Below are positions 45,441-54,645 of a stretch of DNA of 64,000 nucleotides, in pieces. The number at the start of each line of letters is the position of its first letter. Positions within the stretch are counted from its first letter, which is position 1. The DNA is taken from the NCBI RefSeq assembly GCF_014764505.1, contig NZ_JACXWX010000017.1:61342-125341 (forward strand), in the 5' to 3' direction. The stretch comes from Phormidium tenue FACHB-886 (lineage in GTDB: Bacteria > Cyanobacteriota > Cyanobacteriia > Elainellales > Elainellaceae). The translations under genes and the position numbers were made by a program. Below the pieces are notes generated by a model. The model was not told where the DNA came from. It saw only the letters and a program-made list of their open reading frames with translations, and ran no database searches.

Positions 45441-45497
45441 AAATGGTTTTTGAAAGATGGGGTAGGCTTCACCCGCCCCATCTTTCAAAAACCATTT
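45441..45497. terminator. 22-bp hairpin between convergent genes
   Basis: Arms 45441-45462 and 45476-45497 are perfect reverse complements, with further partial pairing in the 13-base loop (GGGT with ACCC). It lies between the ends of the LysR gene and the repeat-protein gene. Its arm shares ATGGTT..TGA and GGGGT(A/G)GGC with the hairpin at 3104-3150. Confidence 0.65.
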
Positions 45498-45531
45498 AGG
45501 ATTGCTATATTTACTGCTTTAGTTGGTAATC

Positions 45532-47763
45532 CTAACTCCGCGTTATACATTGAATTGATTGCATTACCTGTTGGCGCAAACGAGCTTCTTGAAGTTTATT
45601 GGCAACCTGACGCGCCCGATCGCCCTGCCTGAATTGGGCGTATTGCAAAGCGACCGCTTCTAACAAGCTACCCCGATCGTCGGTTCTATCGATAATTGTT
45701 CCACCCTCTGCACCAAGGCGATCGAGCTGTGATTCTTCACCGGGGATGGTTTGAGCTACCTGAAAAGCTTGATCGAGAATGGGGAGCGCTGCATTCACCT
45801 GCTGTAAATCACCATAGCGTTGAGCGATCGCCAGCAATAGCTGAGTTTTACGGCTTGCCTCGGTGAGCTGATTGACAACAGGCAGCGCTGAGTCAAAGCG
45901 GTCTTGCAGCAGCAGAGCCGTTGCACTTGCCTGTAAGCGCGACTGGCGAACGTCTGAATCGGCGGTGGCTTGTGCGAGTTGTAAAGCACCGACATATTGC
46001 TGCGCGTCCATAAACACAGCAAAGGGCTGATCAACAGGACCACCGAATGTCGGATTGATTATAGACTCATCCAATTGGCTAACCTGTTGTAAGAGTTGGC
46101 GCATCAGGTCGGTTTGCCCGGTTTGGGAATACACAACCGCAATAGCGGTGAGGGCGCTGGGCTTGACCAGAGAACCTTGCGTCAAATCTTCGGGAAATTG
46201 GCGTTGATAGGCTGTGGCGAGAGAATCTACACCCTGAAACATCTGCTGTAGCAGCTCATTTGCCCAACTGGTTTGACCCGCTTGATGTGCTTTGAGGGCG
46301 ATCGCTGCTAGTAACCGAACTCGCAAAACGGGACGATTGGCGAGGGGAAGTTGTTCTGCCCATTTAGCCGCCTCAACATGTTGACCACTGGCAGCGTAAG
46401 CAGTTGCAATTTCGACCAGTTGCTGATCTTGAGGACCGTAATTGATTGCAGCAATGCGGCTCCATTCTTTGCCAATCCATTCGAACTGCTGAGTGGCGTT
46501 CACCAATTGAAATATATTTTGTAAGTAAAAGCTTTGTTCCCAGGAGTCAGGAATCGTTTCAAGATAGCTCAACTGTTCGGACAGCCATGATTCAACTTTG
46601 TCATTCTGCCCAGCCTGACTAAAGGCGATCATCACAGACTTGATTACCTCTTGCCGCGATGATCTTAAGGACGTTTGTGTCAGCTGCAGGGCTTCGTCGC
46701 GTTGTCCCAATTGCAGATAGGTTTCGACTAAATTTCTAAAGGTAAATTCTGGATTAGGCAGACTGGTCGATTCTGCCTGTTGTCTTGCCTGACGCATCAA
46801 TTGATCGACTTTAGCAGGCTGACTGGAGTGGTGATAAGCGATCGCTAGTTTCTCAAATGCTCGAATTCGTTGAGTTATCGCAGGAATTGATTGTGCTAAT
46901 GCTTCTGCCTGGGTCAAGTTGCTAGCAATAATGTATCCTTCAACAATTCCCTGTAAGGCGAATGACTGAATTTCAGATTGATTGGGTAAACGGTCTGCAA
47001 TTTGTTGGGCGGTCGTGAAGTTGCCAATTTGAGCATAGGTGGTTGCCATGCGTCGGATGATGACTAACTTAAGTGGCTCAGATGTATTCGGTGGAATTTG
47101 CTGAACCGCTTGTTCTACTTGCATGAGAACGCTCTGTGCTGATGTTGTGTCGCCCATCAGGGCATATACCTCTGCGACATCAATCAAAGCATTTGCGGTA
47201 AATACTTCCCCACGAATGAATCTTGCTGCCTGACGTGCTTGCTCTAACGCCTGCACAGATTGCTGGTTTTGGCTCGGATTGAGGGGGATGTAGTAACGGG
47301 CGATCGCTGCTAACGAACGAGTTTTGATGTAGCTGTGGGCTGTCGTAAGACGATTTGCAATTTGCAAAAACTGCTCTAAAGTGACTTGAAGTTGAGCCAA
47401 TTGAGCTTGTTGATTGACGTTCTGCGTTAATCGCTGCCATCGCGTGGTGAGATAACCTTCATTGGCATCTAACAACCATTGCTGTAGAAAGTCTGCTTGA
47501 AGGCGCGTATTTTGTAATTGAACGGCGATCGCTGACGCTTCTTGTAACGATTGCAGTGCTTCTTCTTGATCGGATTGCTCAAGGGTGGAACGAGCCTGCT
47601 CTGCTACCATTCCTAATCGATTTTGCAGGGATGCATCGGGATTACAGGTTGCTGCAACTACTGGGGTTTGAGCCAGAGCCGAATAAACAGGATTGAGGGT
47701 ATTTTCTAATGTGGTGATCGCCAATATACTTAACAAAAGAGCCGATTGAATAGAGCGAATCAT
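45532..47763 (-). CDS. Secreted helical-repeat (TPR-like) protein
   Basis: 743 residues from ATG 47763; the frame extends to 47820 but a signal peptide starts at MIRSIQSALLLSILAIT. The whole mature part is built of about 35-residue helical hairpins with TPR-like spacing (ALIDVAEVYALMGDTTSAQS, RRMATTYAQIGNFTTAQQIA, RNLVETYLQLGQRDEALQLT). Such scaffolds bind other proteins; here the location would be periplasmic. The partner is unknown. Gene ends face the LysR gene across the 45441 hairpin. Confidence 0.8.
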   Translation of the reverse strand: MIRSIQSALLLSILAITTLENTLNPVYSALAQTPVVAATCNPDASLQNRLGMVAEQARSTLEQSDQEEALQSLQEASAIAVQLQNTRLQADFLQQWLLDANEGYLTTRWQRLTQNVNQQAQLAQLQVTLEQFLQIANRLTTAHSYIKTRSLAAIARYYIPLNPSQNQQSVQALEQARQAARFIRGEVFTANALIDVAEVYALMGDTTSAQSVLMQVEQAVQQIPPNTSEPLKLVIIRRMATTYAQIGNFTTAQQIADRLPNQSEIQSFALQGIVEGYIIASNLTQAEALAQSIPAITQRIRAFEKLAIAYHHSSQPAKVDQLMRQARQQAESTSLPNPEFTFRNLVETYLQLGQRDEALQLTQTSLRSSRQEVIKSVMIAFSQAGQNDKVESWLSEQLSYLETIPDSWEQSFYLQNIFQLVNATQQFEWIGKEWSRIAAINYGPQDQQLVEIATAYAASGQHVEAAKWAEQLPLANRPVLRVRLLAAIALKAHQAGQTSWANELLQQMFQGVDSLATAYQRQFPEDLTQGSLVKPSALTAIAVVYSQTGQTDLMRQLLQQVSQLDESIINPTFGGPVDQPFAVFMDAQQYVGALQLAQATADSDVRQSRLQASATALLLQDRFDSALPVVNQLTEASRKTQLLLAIAQRYGDLQQVNAALPILDQAFQVAQTIPGEESQLDRLGAEGGTIIDRTDDRGSLLEAVALQYAQFRQGDRARQVANKLQEARLRQQVMQSIQCITRS

Positions 47764-47904
47764 GTTTGAGACGGTGGATAAATAAATACAGTGTCGTACT
47801 TGTTTTAAGATTGTTCCCAAATCTGGTCGTTCTTCTTAATAAGGGAACTTATGTGAATTTGCAAAAAGGACTTTCTACCCTATACAACCCGTTTGCATTT
47901 TTCA

Positions 47905-48187
47905 CCCACTGCATCAAAGCCAATGTGTTCGATGACCAGGATTTAATTGAGATTCTTAGCAATTACCTGGATTACCTTCGAGCCAAGCCCGTCAAGATCC
48001 GCACAATTACTATTCTACTTAGCACGGGTGTCACCCAGGCACGATCACCTACGTCTTGCAAAATCTCTATCCCCAGATCGTGATCAAGATTGGTTCTGTC
48101 ACAAGAATTTTCAATGATAAACGATTTGAATCGTTCGCGTTCCTCTATGCAAAAACTTTAACAATCGATTCAATAAACTTGACTTGA
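47905..48187 (+). pseudogene. Unidentified broken gene interrupted by an IS end
   Basis: A frame reading VFDDQDLIEILSNYLDYLRA and KPVKIRTITILLST shifts to a second frame reading GTITYVLQNLYPQIVIKIGS. From about 48092 the coding text is that of the IS6-type terminal repeat (copy C). The composition looks coding, the frameshift is near 48025, and I do not recognise the family. The remainder of 47821-48424 shows nothing else I can support. Confidence 0.35.
48094..48135 (-). repeat. IS6-type terminal repeat relic, copy C
   Basis: The reverse complement agrees with copy A at about nine of ten positions, including ACGAT-N5-AATCGTTT, TCATTGAAAATTC and GACAGAA. No transposase remains on the inner side. 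Confidence 0.65.
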
Positions 48188-48424
48188 GATACACTGTTCT
48201 CTTGTTTTATCTCCTTCACTTGTCCTTTCCAATTGCATTTATTACCTTAATTCTGCTTAAAGCTCTTCTCACACTATTGAATGACTTGAACCACAGAAGA
48301 AAAATGCGATATGAAAGGAGAACTTCCTTAAAGTCTTAGATCTTCTGTCCAAATCCATGGGTTCACTTCAAATCCTGTCGCTGCAATATCGTAGCCTATG
48401 AAGAAACCACCTTACTGAGCATCG

Positions 48425-48835
48425 CTATAAGATCTCGTCGCCAATCTCGGCGGAAATGCGATCGAACAGTGCCATGTCTGGTGTCTCTGCCTTTTCTTGC
48501 GTCCCTACTGCTGCAATCAGTTGAGCAAAAGCACTGGGCGCAGCAATCATCAATCCATGAGCGGGTTGATCCCCGATCGCGGCAACGACGTGAGGTGTGC
48601 CAATCGGAATCAGGAAGCTTTCACCTGTGCTTAGCACCACCTTGCTCTCACTTGCCCAGATGGTAAATTCTCCTTCCAGCACATAGAGTTGTTCCCAATA
48701 GCGCGTATGGCGATGGAGAGGAGTCTGTGATCCAGGTGGAAAGTATCCTTCAATGAGATCGTACCGTCCTCCAGTCGTGGTGCGCTCGGCAAGGATGGTG
48801 AGGTAAGAACCAAAAAACCAGAAAGATTGCGTCAT
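48425..48835 (-). CDS. Cupin-domain protein
   Basis: 136 residues with an AGGAGT ribosome site. Cupin motif 1 is PLHRHTRYWEQLYVLEGEF and motif 2 is the less regular GTPHVVAAIGDQPAHGL. Metal ligands would be the His pair in HRH, the Glu of WEQ and the His of PHV. It may be a small dioxygenase, isomerase or ligand sensor. It lies 93 bases after the first of two flavoprotein genes on the same strand and probably ends that operon. Confidence 0.85.
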   Translation of the reverse strand: MTQSFWFFGSYLTILAERTTTGGRYDLIEGYFPPGSQTPLHRHTRYWEQLYVLEGEFTIWASESKVVLSTGESFLIPIGTPHVVAAIGDQPAHGLMIAAPSAFAQLIAAVGTQEKAETPDMALFDRISAEIGDEIL

Positions 48836-48928
48836 AAAATTACTCCTGTCGAGTGGGACGTGTGATAGCTGTGGCTGAATTAGTATTTCCGCTTTACATG
48901 GCTCCTGATTTACCGTTCCATTGGAGCG

Positions 48929-50422
48929 CTATGAACCCACTGGGGCAGCAAGCGTCGCTGGGGCAACGGTGGGTTTGATATTTTGGTTGCGGTGAAACAG
49001 ATTAGTGGGGTCATACTGGTTCTTGAGCGCCACGAGCCGTGCATAGGTAGCGGACGGGTAGACCTCCCGAACCCGTTGCTCTCCCTCGTCTGCCAGGAAG
49101 CCTACATAAGCGCCGTTGGCATAGGGTAAGAGCGCCTGAAAGACCTGCTGCGTGCGGGCATCGAGACTGGCAGCATCAGCCGATAACGGTGCGAAATGAG
49201 TGATCAACACCATGCCCTGTTTGTCCCGGTGAGCAAAGGCTGTCGCATCTGGTGCTACCCGGCCCATGGCTCCACCGAGAACACGCAGGGAGATCAGCGT
49301 TTCAGGAGACAGGATAGATTGAGCGGATTCAACTAATGTGTGGATCATCTCGTTTGAGAAGGTCTCGAAAAACTGCGATCGCGCATGATGCTGCAATCCA
49401 GGGATCTCACCAACAGCTGTAAGGGCAAAAATATCTGGATAGGGCATGGGCGCAATTAGATCGGCGATCGGGGTGGCAAGCTGACGTAGGGGAGCTACAA
49501 TCCGCTCTCCTTCGCTGATGTCCCCTGTGTAGCAGATCAAAATGCCGACAACTGGGGTTCCCTGCTTGCCGGATGGGATGAAAGGGGCGGGAGGTGCCAG
49601 CGTGAACAGAGCTTCAGTTGAGAGTTCATCGGGTGCTGCCGCTGCTAGACGGGCGTACTCCCGCAGGATACGCTCTGCCTCGGTTGCCTCATAGAAGACG
49701 GCACCGCCCAGAATGGTTCCGCCCGGATGCAGGTTCACCTCGAAAGCCGTGGCAACGCCAAAATTGCCACCGCCACCCCGCAGTCCCCAGAACAATTCAG
49801 GATTTTCATCAGCACTGGTACGCAGGAGTTGTCCATCTGCTGTGACTAGTTCCACCGATCGCAGGCGATCGATCGTTAGACCGTATGCGCGCACCATCCA
49901 GCCGATGCCGCCACCCAGCAGCAAGCCGCCCACACCCACAGAGGCAACGTCACCCGCCGTCATTGCCAGGTCAAAGGGCTGAAGCGTTTTGGCAACCTCG
50001 CCCCAGGTGAGACCGGGTTCTAGGCGGGCAATCTGGCGCACCGGGTCAATCGTAATCGTCCTCATGTGGGAGAGGTCGATCACCAATCCACCGTCATTGG
50101 TGCTATGCCCGGGGATGCTATGTCCTCCGCTACGCACAGAAAGCGCCATCGCCTGTTCACGGGCAAAATTGACAGCCATTCTGACATCTTCTGCATCGAC
50201 ACAGCGCACGATCGCAGCAGGATAGCCATCAGCGAGACCGTTCCAGACTTTCCGTTCGGCTTCATACATGGGATTGCCTGGAAGGATAACTTCACCCTGA
50301 ACCTTTGATGTCAGTATTTCCAGCACCTGCTTATAGGTATATTGTCTCTCTTGTAGAGATGTTGTTTGAACGTAAATTTTTCCGTCTTGCTCGTACTGAG
50401 CGGTTTCTTGATGTTGTGTCAT
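48929..50422 (-). CDS. FAD-linked oxidase with berberine-bridge C-terminus (copy 2 of 2)
   Basis: 497 residues from ATG 50422, which has AAGGA nine bases upstream; an ATG at 50452 is less supported. The PCMH-type FAD domain shows AMALSVRSGGHSIPGHSTND with the His expected to bond FAD covalently, and GVGGLLLGGGIGWMVRAYGL. The C-terminal BBE motif is YATY..RLVALKNQYDPTNLFHRNQN. These enzymes oxidise alcohols, sugars or other small molecules with O2. It lies after a paralogue with the same architecture and before a cupin gene, downstream of an AraC gene and operator. Confidence 0.93.
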   Translation of the reverse strand: MTQHQETAQYEQDGKIYVQTTSLQERQYTYKQVLEILTSKVQGEVILPGNPMYEAERKVWNGLADGYPAAIVRCVDAEDVRMAVNFAREQAMALSVRSGGHSIPGHSTNDGGLVIDLSHMRTITIDPVRQIARLEPGLTWGEVAKTLQPFDLAMTAGDVASVGVGGLLLGGGIGWMVRAYGLTIDRLRSVELVTADGQLLRTSADENPELFWGLRGGGGNFGVATAFEVNLHPGGTILGGAVFYEATEAERILREYARLAAAAPDELSTEALFTLAPPAPFIPSGKQGTPVVGILICYTGDISEGERIVAPLRQLATPIADLIAPMPYPDIFALTAVGEIPGLQHHARSQFFETFSNEMIHTLVESAQSILSPETLISLRVLGGAMGRVAPDATAFAHRDKQGMVLITHFAPLSADAASLDARTQQVFQALLPYANGAYVGFLADEGEQRVREVYPSATYARLVALKNQYDPTNLFHRNQNIKPTVAPATLAAPVGS

Positions 50423-50530
50423 GCGTTGTTTCCTTTTATTGTTTGGGGACATGAGAACACTCTTATCGTTCAGTGAGTTGCCTCATAAACAGAAATCCGT
50501 TGACACCAGTACACTCCGCCATTCACTATC

Positions 50531-51913
50531 CTATGATTTCTCCTTTAGTGTGAGATGTCCGATTGTTGAATGAAAAACATCATCCGGGTCGTATTTCCGT
50601 TTAAGGTCAAGCAAGCGCTCATAGTTCAACCCAAAGGCAAGCGGAATGCGCTCCTGCTCCTTCTCATCCAGGGCATTGATGTACCCTCCTTTGAAGGCAT
50701 AGGGTGCAAGTGCCTGTGAGATATTCTGTGCCCATTGGAGGTGCTGCTGCTCATCGCCAGGAGACTGAGGTTCCCAGGCGGCGATCGCCTGAACCATTAG
50801 ATGATCCTGACGCAGCGCAAAAGCGTTCTCCGACGCACTTACACGACTCGCGGTTCCATGAAAGTTGTGAAGCTCGATGAGCGAGAAGGGAGAAGATAAG
50901 GGCAGTCCCTGTTGGATCAGCACCTCAATCGTTTCAGTTTGTAAACCATTCAGCGATTGAGTTTGAATGTAGTAGTGGCGACCTTTCGGTGCAAGCGCAT
51001 CCATCTGATGAATTAGCTCGTTATACGTAACGGGTTGCACCTGATCGGCTAGCAGAGTGCCAAAGGTACGCAATGGTGCGATCGCTTGCTCACCTGCTTC
51101 GAGCGAACCACAATAGGTGGGTGAAAGAAAGAGAACTGGCGAACCATCAGATGTCTGAAAGAACCCAGACAGAATCGTCAGTTCATCCGGTGCGGTAGCG
51201 ATGAACTCGTTGAAGCGGCGTAACACTGCTCTGGCTTGATCCAGAGGATACAAGAGCAAACCTGATAACACCATCGTGAGCGGATGCAGGCGATACTCTA
51301 GGGAAACGACAACGCCAAAGTTGCCTCCTCCCCCGCGCAGTCCCCAAAGTAGGTCTGGGTGTTCCTGAGCGTTGGCGGTCACAAGCTGCCCGTCGGCAGT
51401 CACTACTTGTGCTGACCGCAGGTTATCGGCACCCAGTCCATAAGCACCTGTCAGAGGACCATAGCCTCCCCCTAAGGTAAATCCAGACATTCCTACGTTG
51501 GAGATGGTTCCTGTGGCTGTTGCCAAACCGTATTTCTCTGCTGCCTCCATTAGGTCACCCGCCGTTGCTCCGCCTTGAACATGGGCTGTGCGCGCGTCCG
51601 GATCAATGGTGACAGCTCTCATCTCAGAGAGATCAATCGCCACACTGTTCTCCGACAGAGCGCGTCCTGCAAAATCGTGTCCTCCACCGCGAACCGAAAG
51701 GGGTAGCCCATGTGCACGTGTCCAGCGAACTGTATGAATGACATCTTGTACCGTTGAACAACGCACGATCGCGATAGGTCGGGCTTTTATCTTGCCATTC
51801 CAGAGTTGACGTACCTGTTCATAGGTAGCATCCTCAGGAAGAACAAGCTGTCCTGTGAGCAGTGCGGCGAGATCGTTGAACAAAGTACGGCTTTGACTAT
51901 GTGTAGCTGTCAT
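50531..51913 (-). CDS. FAD-linked oxidase with berberine-bridge C-terminus (copy 1 of 2)
   Basis: 460 residues from ATG 51913, which has AGGAG six bases upstream. FAD domain: GLPLSVRGGGHDFAGRALSE, with the His for covalent FAD, and GMSGFTLGGGYGPLTGAYGL. Its C-terminus ends YERLLDLKRKYDPDDVFHS, the BBE motif. It is a clear but distant paralogue of the gene 108 bases downstream, so the pair arose by old duplication or joint transfer. The AraC-type operator at 52220-52249 lies about 310 bases before the start, and the AraC gene itself is just upstream on the same strand. Confidence 0.93.
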   Translation of the reverse strand: MTATHSQSRTLFNDLAALLTGQLVLPEDATYEQVRQLWNGKIKARPIAIVRCSTVQDVIHTVRWTRAHGLPLSVRGGGHDFAGRALSENSVAIDLSEMRAVTIDPDARTAHVQGGATAGDLMEAAEKYGLATATGTISNVGMSGFTLGGGYGPLTGAYGLGADNLRSAQVVTADGQLVTANAQEHPDLLWGLRGGGGNFGVVVSLEYRLHPLTMVLSGLLLYPLDQARAVLRRFNEFIATAPDELTILSGFFQTSDGSPVLFLSPTYCGSLEAGEQAIAPLRTFGTLLADQVQPVTYNELIHQMDALAPKGRHYYIQTQSLNGLQTETIEVLIQQGLPLSSPFSLIELHNFHGTASRVSASENAFALRQDHLMVQAIAAWEPQSPGDEQQHLQWAQNISQALAPYAFKGGYINALDEKEQERIPLAFGLNYERLLDLKRKYDPDDVFHSTIGHLTLKEKS

Positions 51914-52254
51914 ATTTCTCCTGGTCATATTGAAAGTTGAATAACTTACTCGATGTGTAAGTTATCCTTCCTGTTTGTTAGAAAGTTGATGTTGTGAATG
52001 CTCTGTTATTTGGTTTAAGCCGACATTCCAAACTCTGAGCAATTCATTGTTATGTTGCAAAACCTGATTGAAGATGGGCTCCTCTTTGCAAAAGGAATTG
52101 ATGATATACAGCAAAAGCTTGAGCAGTCGTATGCTGTTTTCTATTAGCTGCTGTCTACAGTAGATTCTCTTCGTTCTATTTATCTAAAGTGTACTGAGTT
52201 CTGATGCTTGACTGCTTTCAGCTTCTTACGATGATTTGTTAGATTCTTAAGGTG
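51914..52254. other. Intergenic region with AraC operator and a short frame
   Basis: 341 bases. It carries the operator at 52220-52249. A plus-strand frame 52052-52147 encodes MLQNLIEDGLLFAKGIDDIQ and 11 more residues before a stop. The composition is coding-like and the frame is open back to 52019, so it may be the tail of a lost gene. I do not recognise it. Confidence 0.4.
52220..52249 (-). promoter_or_regulatory. AraC-type direct-repeat operator, site 1
   Basis: On the minus strand TAAGAATCT (52249-52241) and TAAGAAGCT (52228-52220) repeat with a 21-base period, two DNA turns, as AraC-family activators require. It sits in an 84-base block (52183-52266) that is repeated with roughly 80 percent identity at 53453-53536. 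It lies upstream of the flavoprotein genes. Confidence 0.7.
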
Positions 52255-53142
52255 TTAGCGAACTTGCTTGGGTGTCATTCCTGTGAATCGTTTAAAGTGT
52301 TGTGTTAAGTGGCTTTGACTGGAGAAACCTACTTGTAAAGCAATGTCTGCGATCGCTAAATCCGTTCTTTTCAACATTACTTTCGCCCGTTCCACCCGCT
52401 GCTGAATCACATACTGATGCGGCGATATTCCCATTGCCTGTTTGAATAAGCTCGCGAAGTAAGTTGGGCTAATGTTAATGACGTTTGCCAGTTCAGCGAG
52501 TGACAAATCTCGATCGAGGTAAGTGTGAATATAGTCAATGGCTTGCTGCAATTGGGTACGAGTTAAACTTCTGTTCCCAGATGTGATGACTTGTGCAGCC
52601 TCAGAGTAATGTCGCAGCAGATGAACGACTAACACCTGGGTCAATGATTCGACATACAACCGACCCATTATGCCACCCGATCGCACCTCAGCTAAAAGCA
52701 GCATGGCAATATGTTGAAGATTCAAGTCCTGTTGACCCAGATGGTTCATGAGGTTGAGCCGCGCTGTATCGATTTCAGACGCTTCAGCAACTTGTTCGAC
52801 CAGCTTTGGTTGCAAGTGAATATCGAGTTCCGTTTGGCGTACCTTACTTCCTAAACAATGCCAGGAGATTGGCCGTCCAGCCGGAACCAAGAGACTATCC
52901 CCTTTTTGGAAGATTGATTCATGCCAACGATCAGCAGATTTCTGTCTCAGAGTAATGGGATGCACCAGAGGGAAGAACAGCCAATGATCGGATAAGGCAG
53001 GAACTTCTTTTTCGCCCGAAATTATAGAAAAGTGATGCTGCTCAACCAAGATGCCATTCCAGCCCATCGGCTGACTAGATAACATCACAGTTTTATTCAT
53101 CCGTTGGCTGAGTTCACTCGGTTTAAGAAGGGTGTTTGTCAT
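52255..53142 (-). CDS. AraC-family activator
   Basis: 295 residues from ATG 53142. An N-terminal cupin-like ligand part (about 20-130) holds FPLVHPITLRQ and VPAGRPISWHCLG. The C-terminal AraC domain is complete: LAELANVINISPTYFASLFK, then VMLKRTDLAIADIALQVGFS, SQSHLTQHFKRFTGMTP. It resembles cyanobacterial AraC proteins that govern adjacent catabolic or redox genes. Two near-identical direct-repeat operators flank the gene, one on each side, and the flavoprotein-cupin operon lies downstream, making it the likely regulator of both units. Confidence 0.92.
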   Translation of the reverse strand: MTNTLLKPSELSQRMNKTVMLSSQPMGWNGILVEQHHFSIISGEKEVPALSDHWLFFPLVHPITLRQKSADRWHESIFQKGDSLLVPAGRPISWHCLGSKVRQTELDIHLQPKLVEQVAEASEIDTARLNLMNHLGQQDLNLQHIAMLLLAEVRSGGIMGRLYVESLTQVLVVHLLRHYSEAAQVITSGNRSLTRTQLQQAIDYIHTYLDRDLSLAELANVINISPTYFASLFKQAMGISPHQYVIQQRVERAKVMLKRTDLAIADIALQVGFSSQSHLTQHFKRFTGMTPKQVR

Positions 53143-53225
53143 AGGACTTGCCTTCACCTGCTAGTTGATCGCTTAAAGAATAAGCACTTCTGATTTGACA
53201 GGACTTAGCCGATGAAGTCCAACTA

Positions 53226-53416
53226 TTAGTCTACATGCAGAATAGTCTTACCTGAAGATTTGCGCTCGATCAGATCAGCCGCCGTTACGTCTGCTTCATG
53301 CCACATCGATGTGAGTTTTGTCCCTGCTCAACCAACCTCAGCAGACGAGCCAGCCCGGAACGGACGCTTTCTAACTCCACTTTGATGTATAGCGTGAACA
53401 GATCAGCCATGTTCAT
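53226..53416 (-). pseudogene. Relic of a medium-chain (quinone reductase-type) dehydrogenase C-terminus
   Basis: The minus-strand frame from 53416 reads LESVRSGLARLLRLVEQG; after one frameshift the neighbouring frame reads TKLTSMWHEADVTAADLIER and KSSGKTILHVD with TAA at 53226. The text LLxLVEQGK.TxxWHEAxx...LIERxSSGKTILHVD fits the closing strand and helix of zinc-type NADPH:quinone reductases. The N-terminal domains are gone. Its operator (53490-53519) survives in front of it. Confidence 0.45.
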
Positions 53417-53489
53417 CTCTGATGAATGGCGTTGAATAACCTATGTTTCTCTTCTAAAGTGTAATGAGTTCTAATACTCGATTTCTTTT

Positions 53490-53519
53490 AGATTCTTACA
53501 ATGATTTATCAGATTCTTA
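53490..53519 (-). promoter_or_regulatory. AraC-type direct-repeat operator, site 2
   Basis: On the minus strand TAAGAATCT occurs twice, at 53519-53511 and 53498-53490, exactly 21 bases apart. Conservation with site 1 extends over about 84 bases, including a TACACTTTAGA block that may be the -10 region. It stands in front of the dehydrogenase relic and the AraC gene. Confidence 0.72.
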
Positions 53520-53536
53520 TGGTGTGATCGGAACTT

Positions 53537-53898
53537 ATTTTGATATCATCAAGTTAAATCGATCGCGATTGATTTCATAAGTTTTCTGCATTTTCGATCC
53601 CTAAATAACTGTTTTGGCGATCGTGCGAATGAGCGATGAATTGCGTTAAGAACAGGTTAAACATCGATCGCTGCTGTGACTGATCAGTAAAACTTGCGCA
53701 ATTAGCAAACCAGTTGCGCTTTCCCTAGATTTCTAGAACCACTACTTTTTGAGACTTTCAAATATTAAGGCAAATGGAATCTCTAAGAATCAATGCTCTA
53801 CCATTAAAGCCTGAAATGGTTGCTCGTGTGTAATCAGGAATTTACGCTATCCATTCGCTAATTGCGCCAAATCGTTTGTTCATTCACACTTTTAGTGA
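53537..53898. other. Intergenic region
   Basis: 362 AT-rich bases between the operator and the glutamine amidotransferase stop. No gene, repeat or hairpin I can support. Confidence 0.45.
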
Positions 53899-54615
53899 CT
53901 AAACACGCTGGACAGCTTTTTGGTATTGATGTGGGAGCAGTTCGAGAAACTGGTACATGACCTCACGAATTTCTGCAAAATTCTTATTCTCAGAAAGCAT
54001 TTCCTCGGAAGTCTGAATGTACTTCCCTGGAATTAATTCCGAGGCACCGTTTTCAATGATCTGCTGTATACCGTGTCGATTCATTTCTAGGTGAAATTGC
54101 AAGCCAAGCACCTTTTCGCCATAGAGAAATGCTTGATTGAGGCAACCCTCGCTGTAGGCTAGGCGGGTTGCTTTTTCTGGTAACTCAAACGTATCTCCAT
54201 GCCAATGAAAAACTGTCAGTTGAGCGGGTAAAAACTCAAGGGCATCGGATTGCTGAACTGCTTCTGTCGTTTTGATCGGAAACCATCCGATCTCTTTGTG
54301 CTGCCCCGCATACACTTTTGAACCTAGCGCATCCGCAATCAGCTGCGCTCCCAGACAAATGCCAAGCACTATCTTGTCTTCCTCGATCGCCTGTTTGATT
54401 AGTTGTTTCTCTGCGATTAGCCAGGGGTAGTGCTCCTCTTCATAGATATTCATTGATCCACCCAAGACGATCAGCCAATCAAAATCACTCACCGTTGGTA
54501 ACGGATCGTTGGCATAAAGTTTGGTGGATGATAGCGAATAGTTTTGTTCGTCCATCCAGGTCGAAATACTGCCCAGTCCCTCAAAGGAAACATGTTGTAA
54601 ATAGTGAACTCTCAT
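53899..54615 (-). CDS. Class I glutamine amidotransferase-like protein
   Basis: 238 residues with a GAGGGTG ribosome site. Nucleophile elbow VLGICLGAQLIADALG (Cys), and the His-Glu pair in VLGLQFHLEMNR. The fold is the GMP-synthase-type GATase1 domain used alone. Stand-alone members include gamma-glutamyl-polyamine hydrolases and uncharacterised proteins. EIGWFPIKTT and VFHWHGDTFELP match the latter (GMP synthase-related) group closely. No synthetase partner is nearby, so the substrate is unknown. Confidence 0.92.
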   Translation of the reverse strand: MRVHYLQHVSFEGLGSISTWMDEQNYSLSSTKLYANDPLPTVSDFDWLIVLGGSMNIYEEEHYPWLIAEKQLIKQAIEEDKIVLGICLGAQLIADALGSKVYAGQHKEIGWFPIKTTEAVQQSDALEFLPAQLTVFHWHGDTFELPEKATRLAYSEGCLNQAFLYGEKVLGLQFHLEMNRHGIQQIIENGASELIPGKYIQTSEEMLSENKNFAEIREVMYQFLELLPHQYQKAVQRV

Positions 54616-54645
54616 TTTTTCACCCTCGCGGCGGTTTAAATTTGA

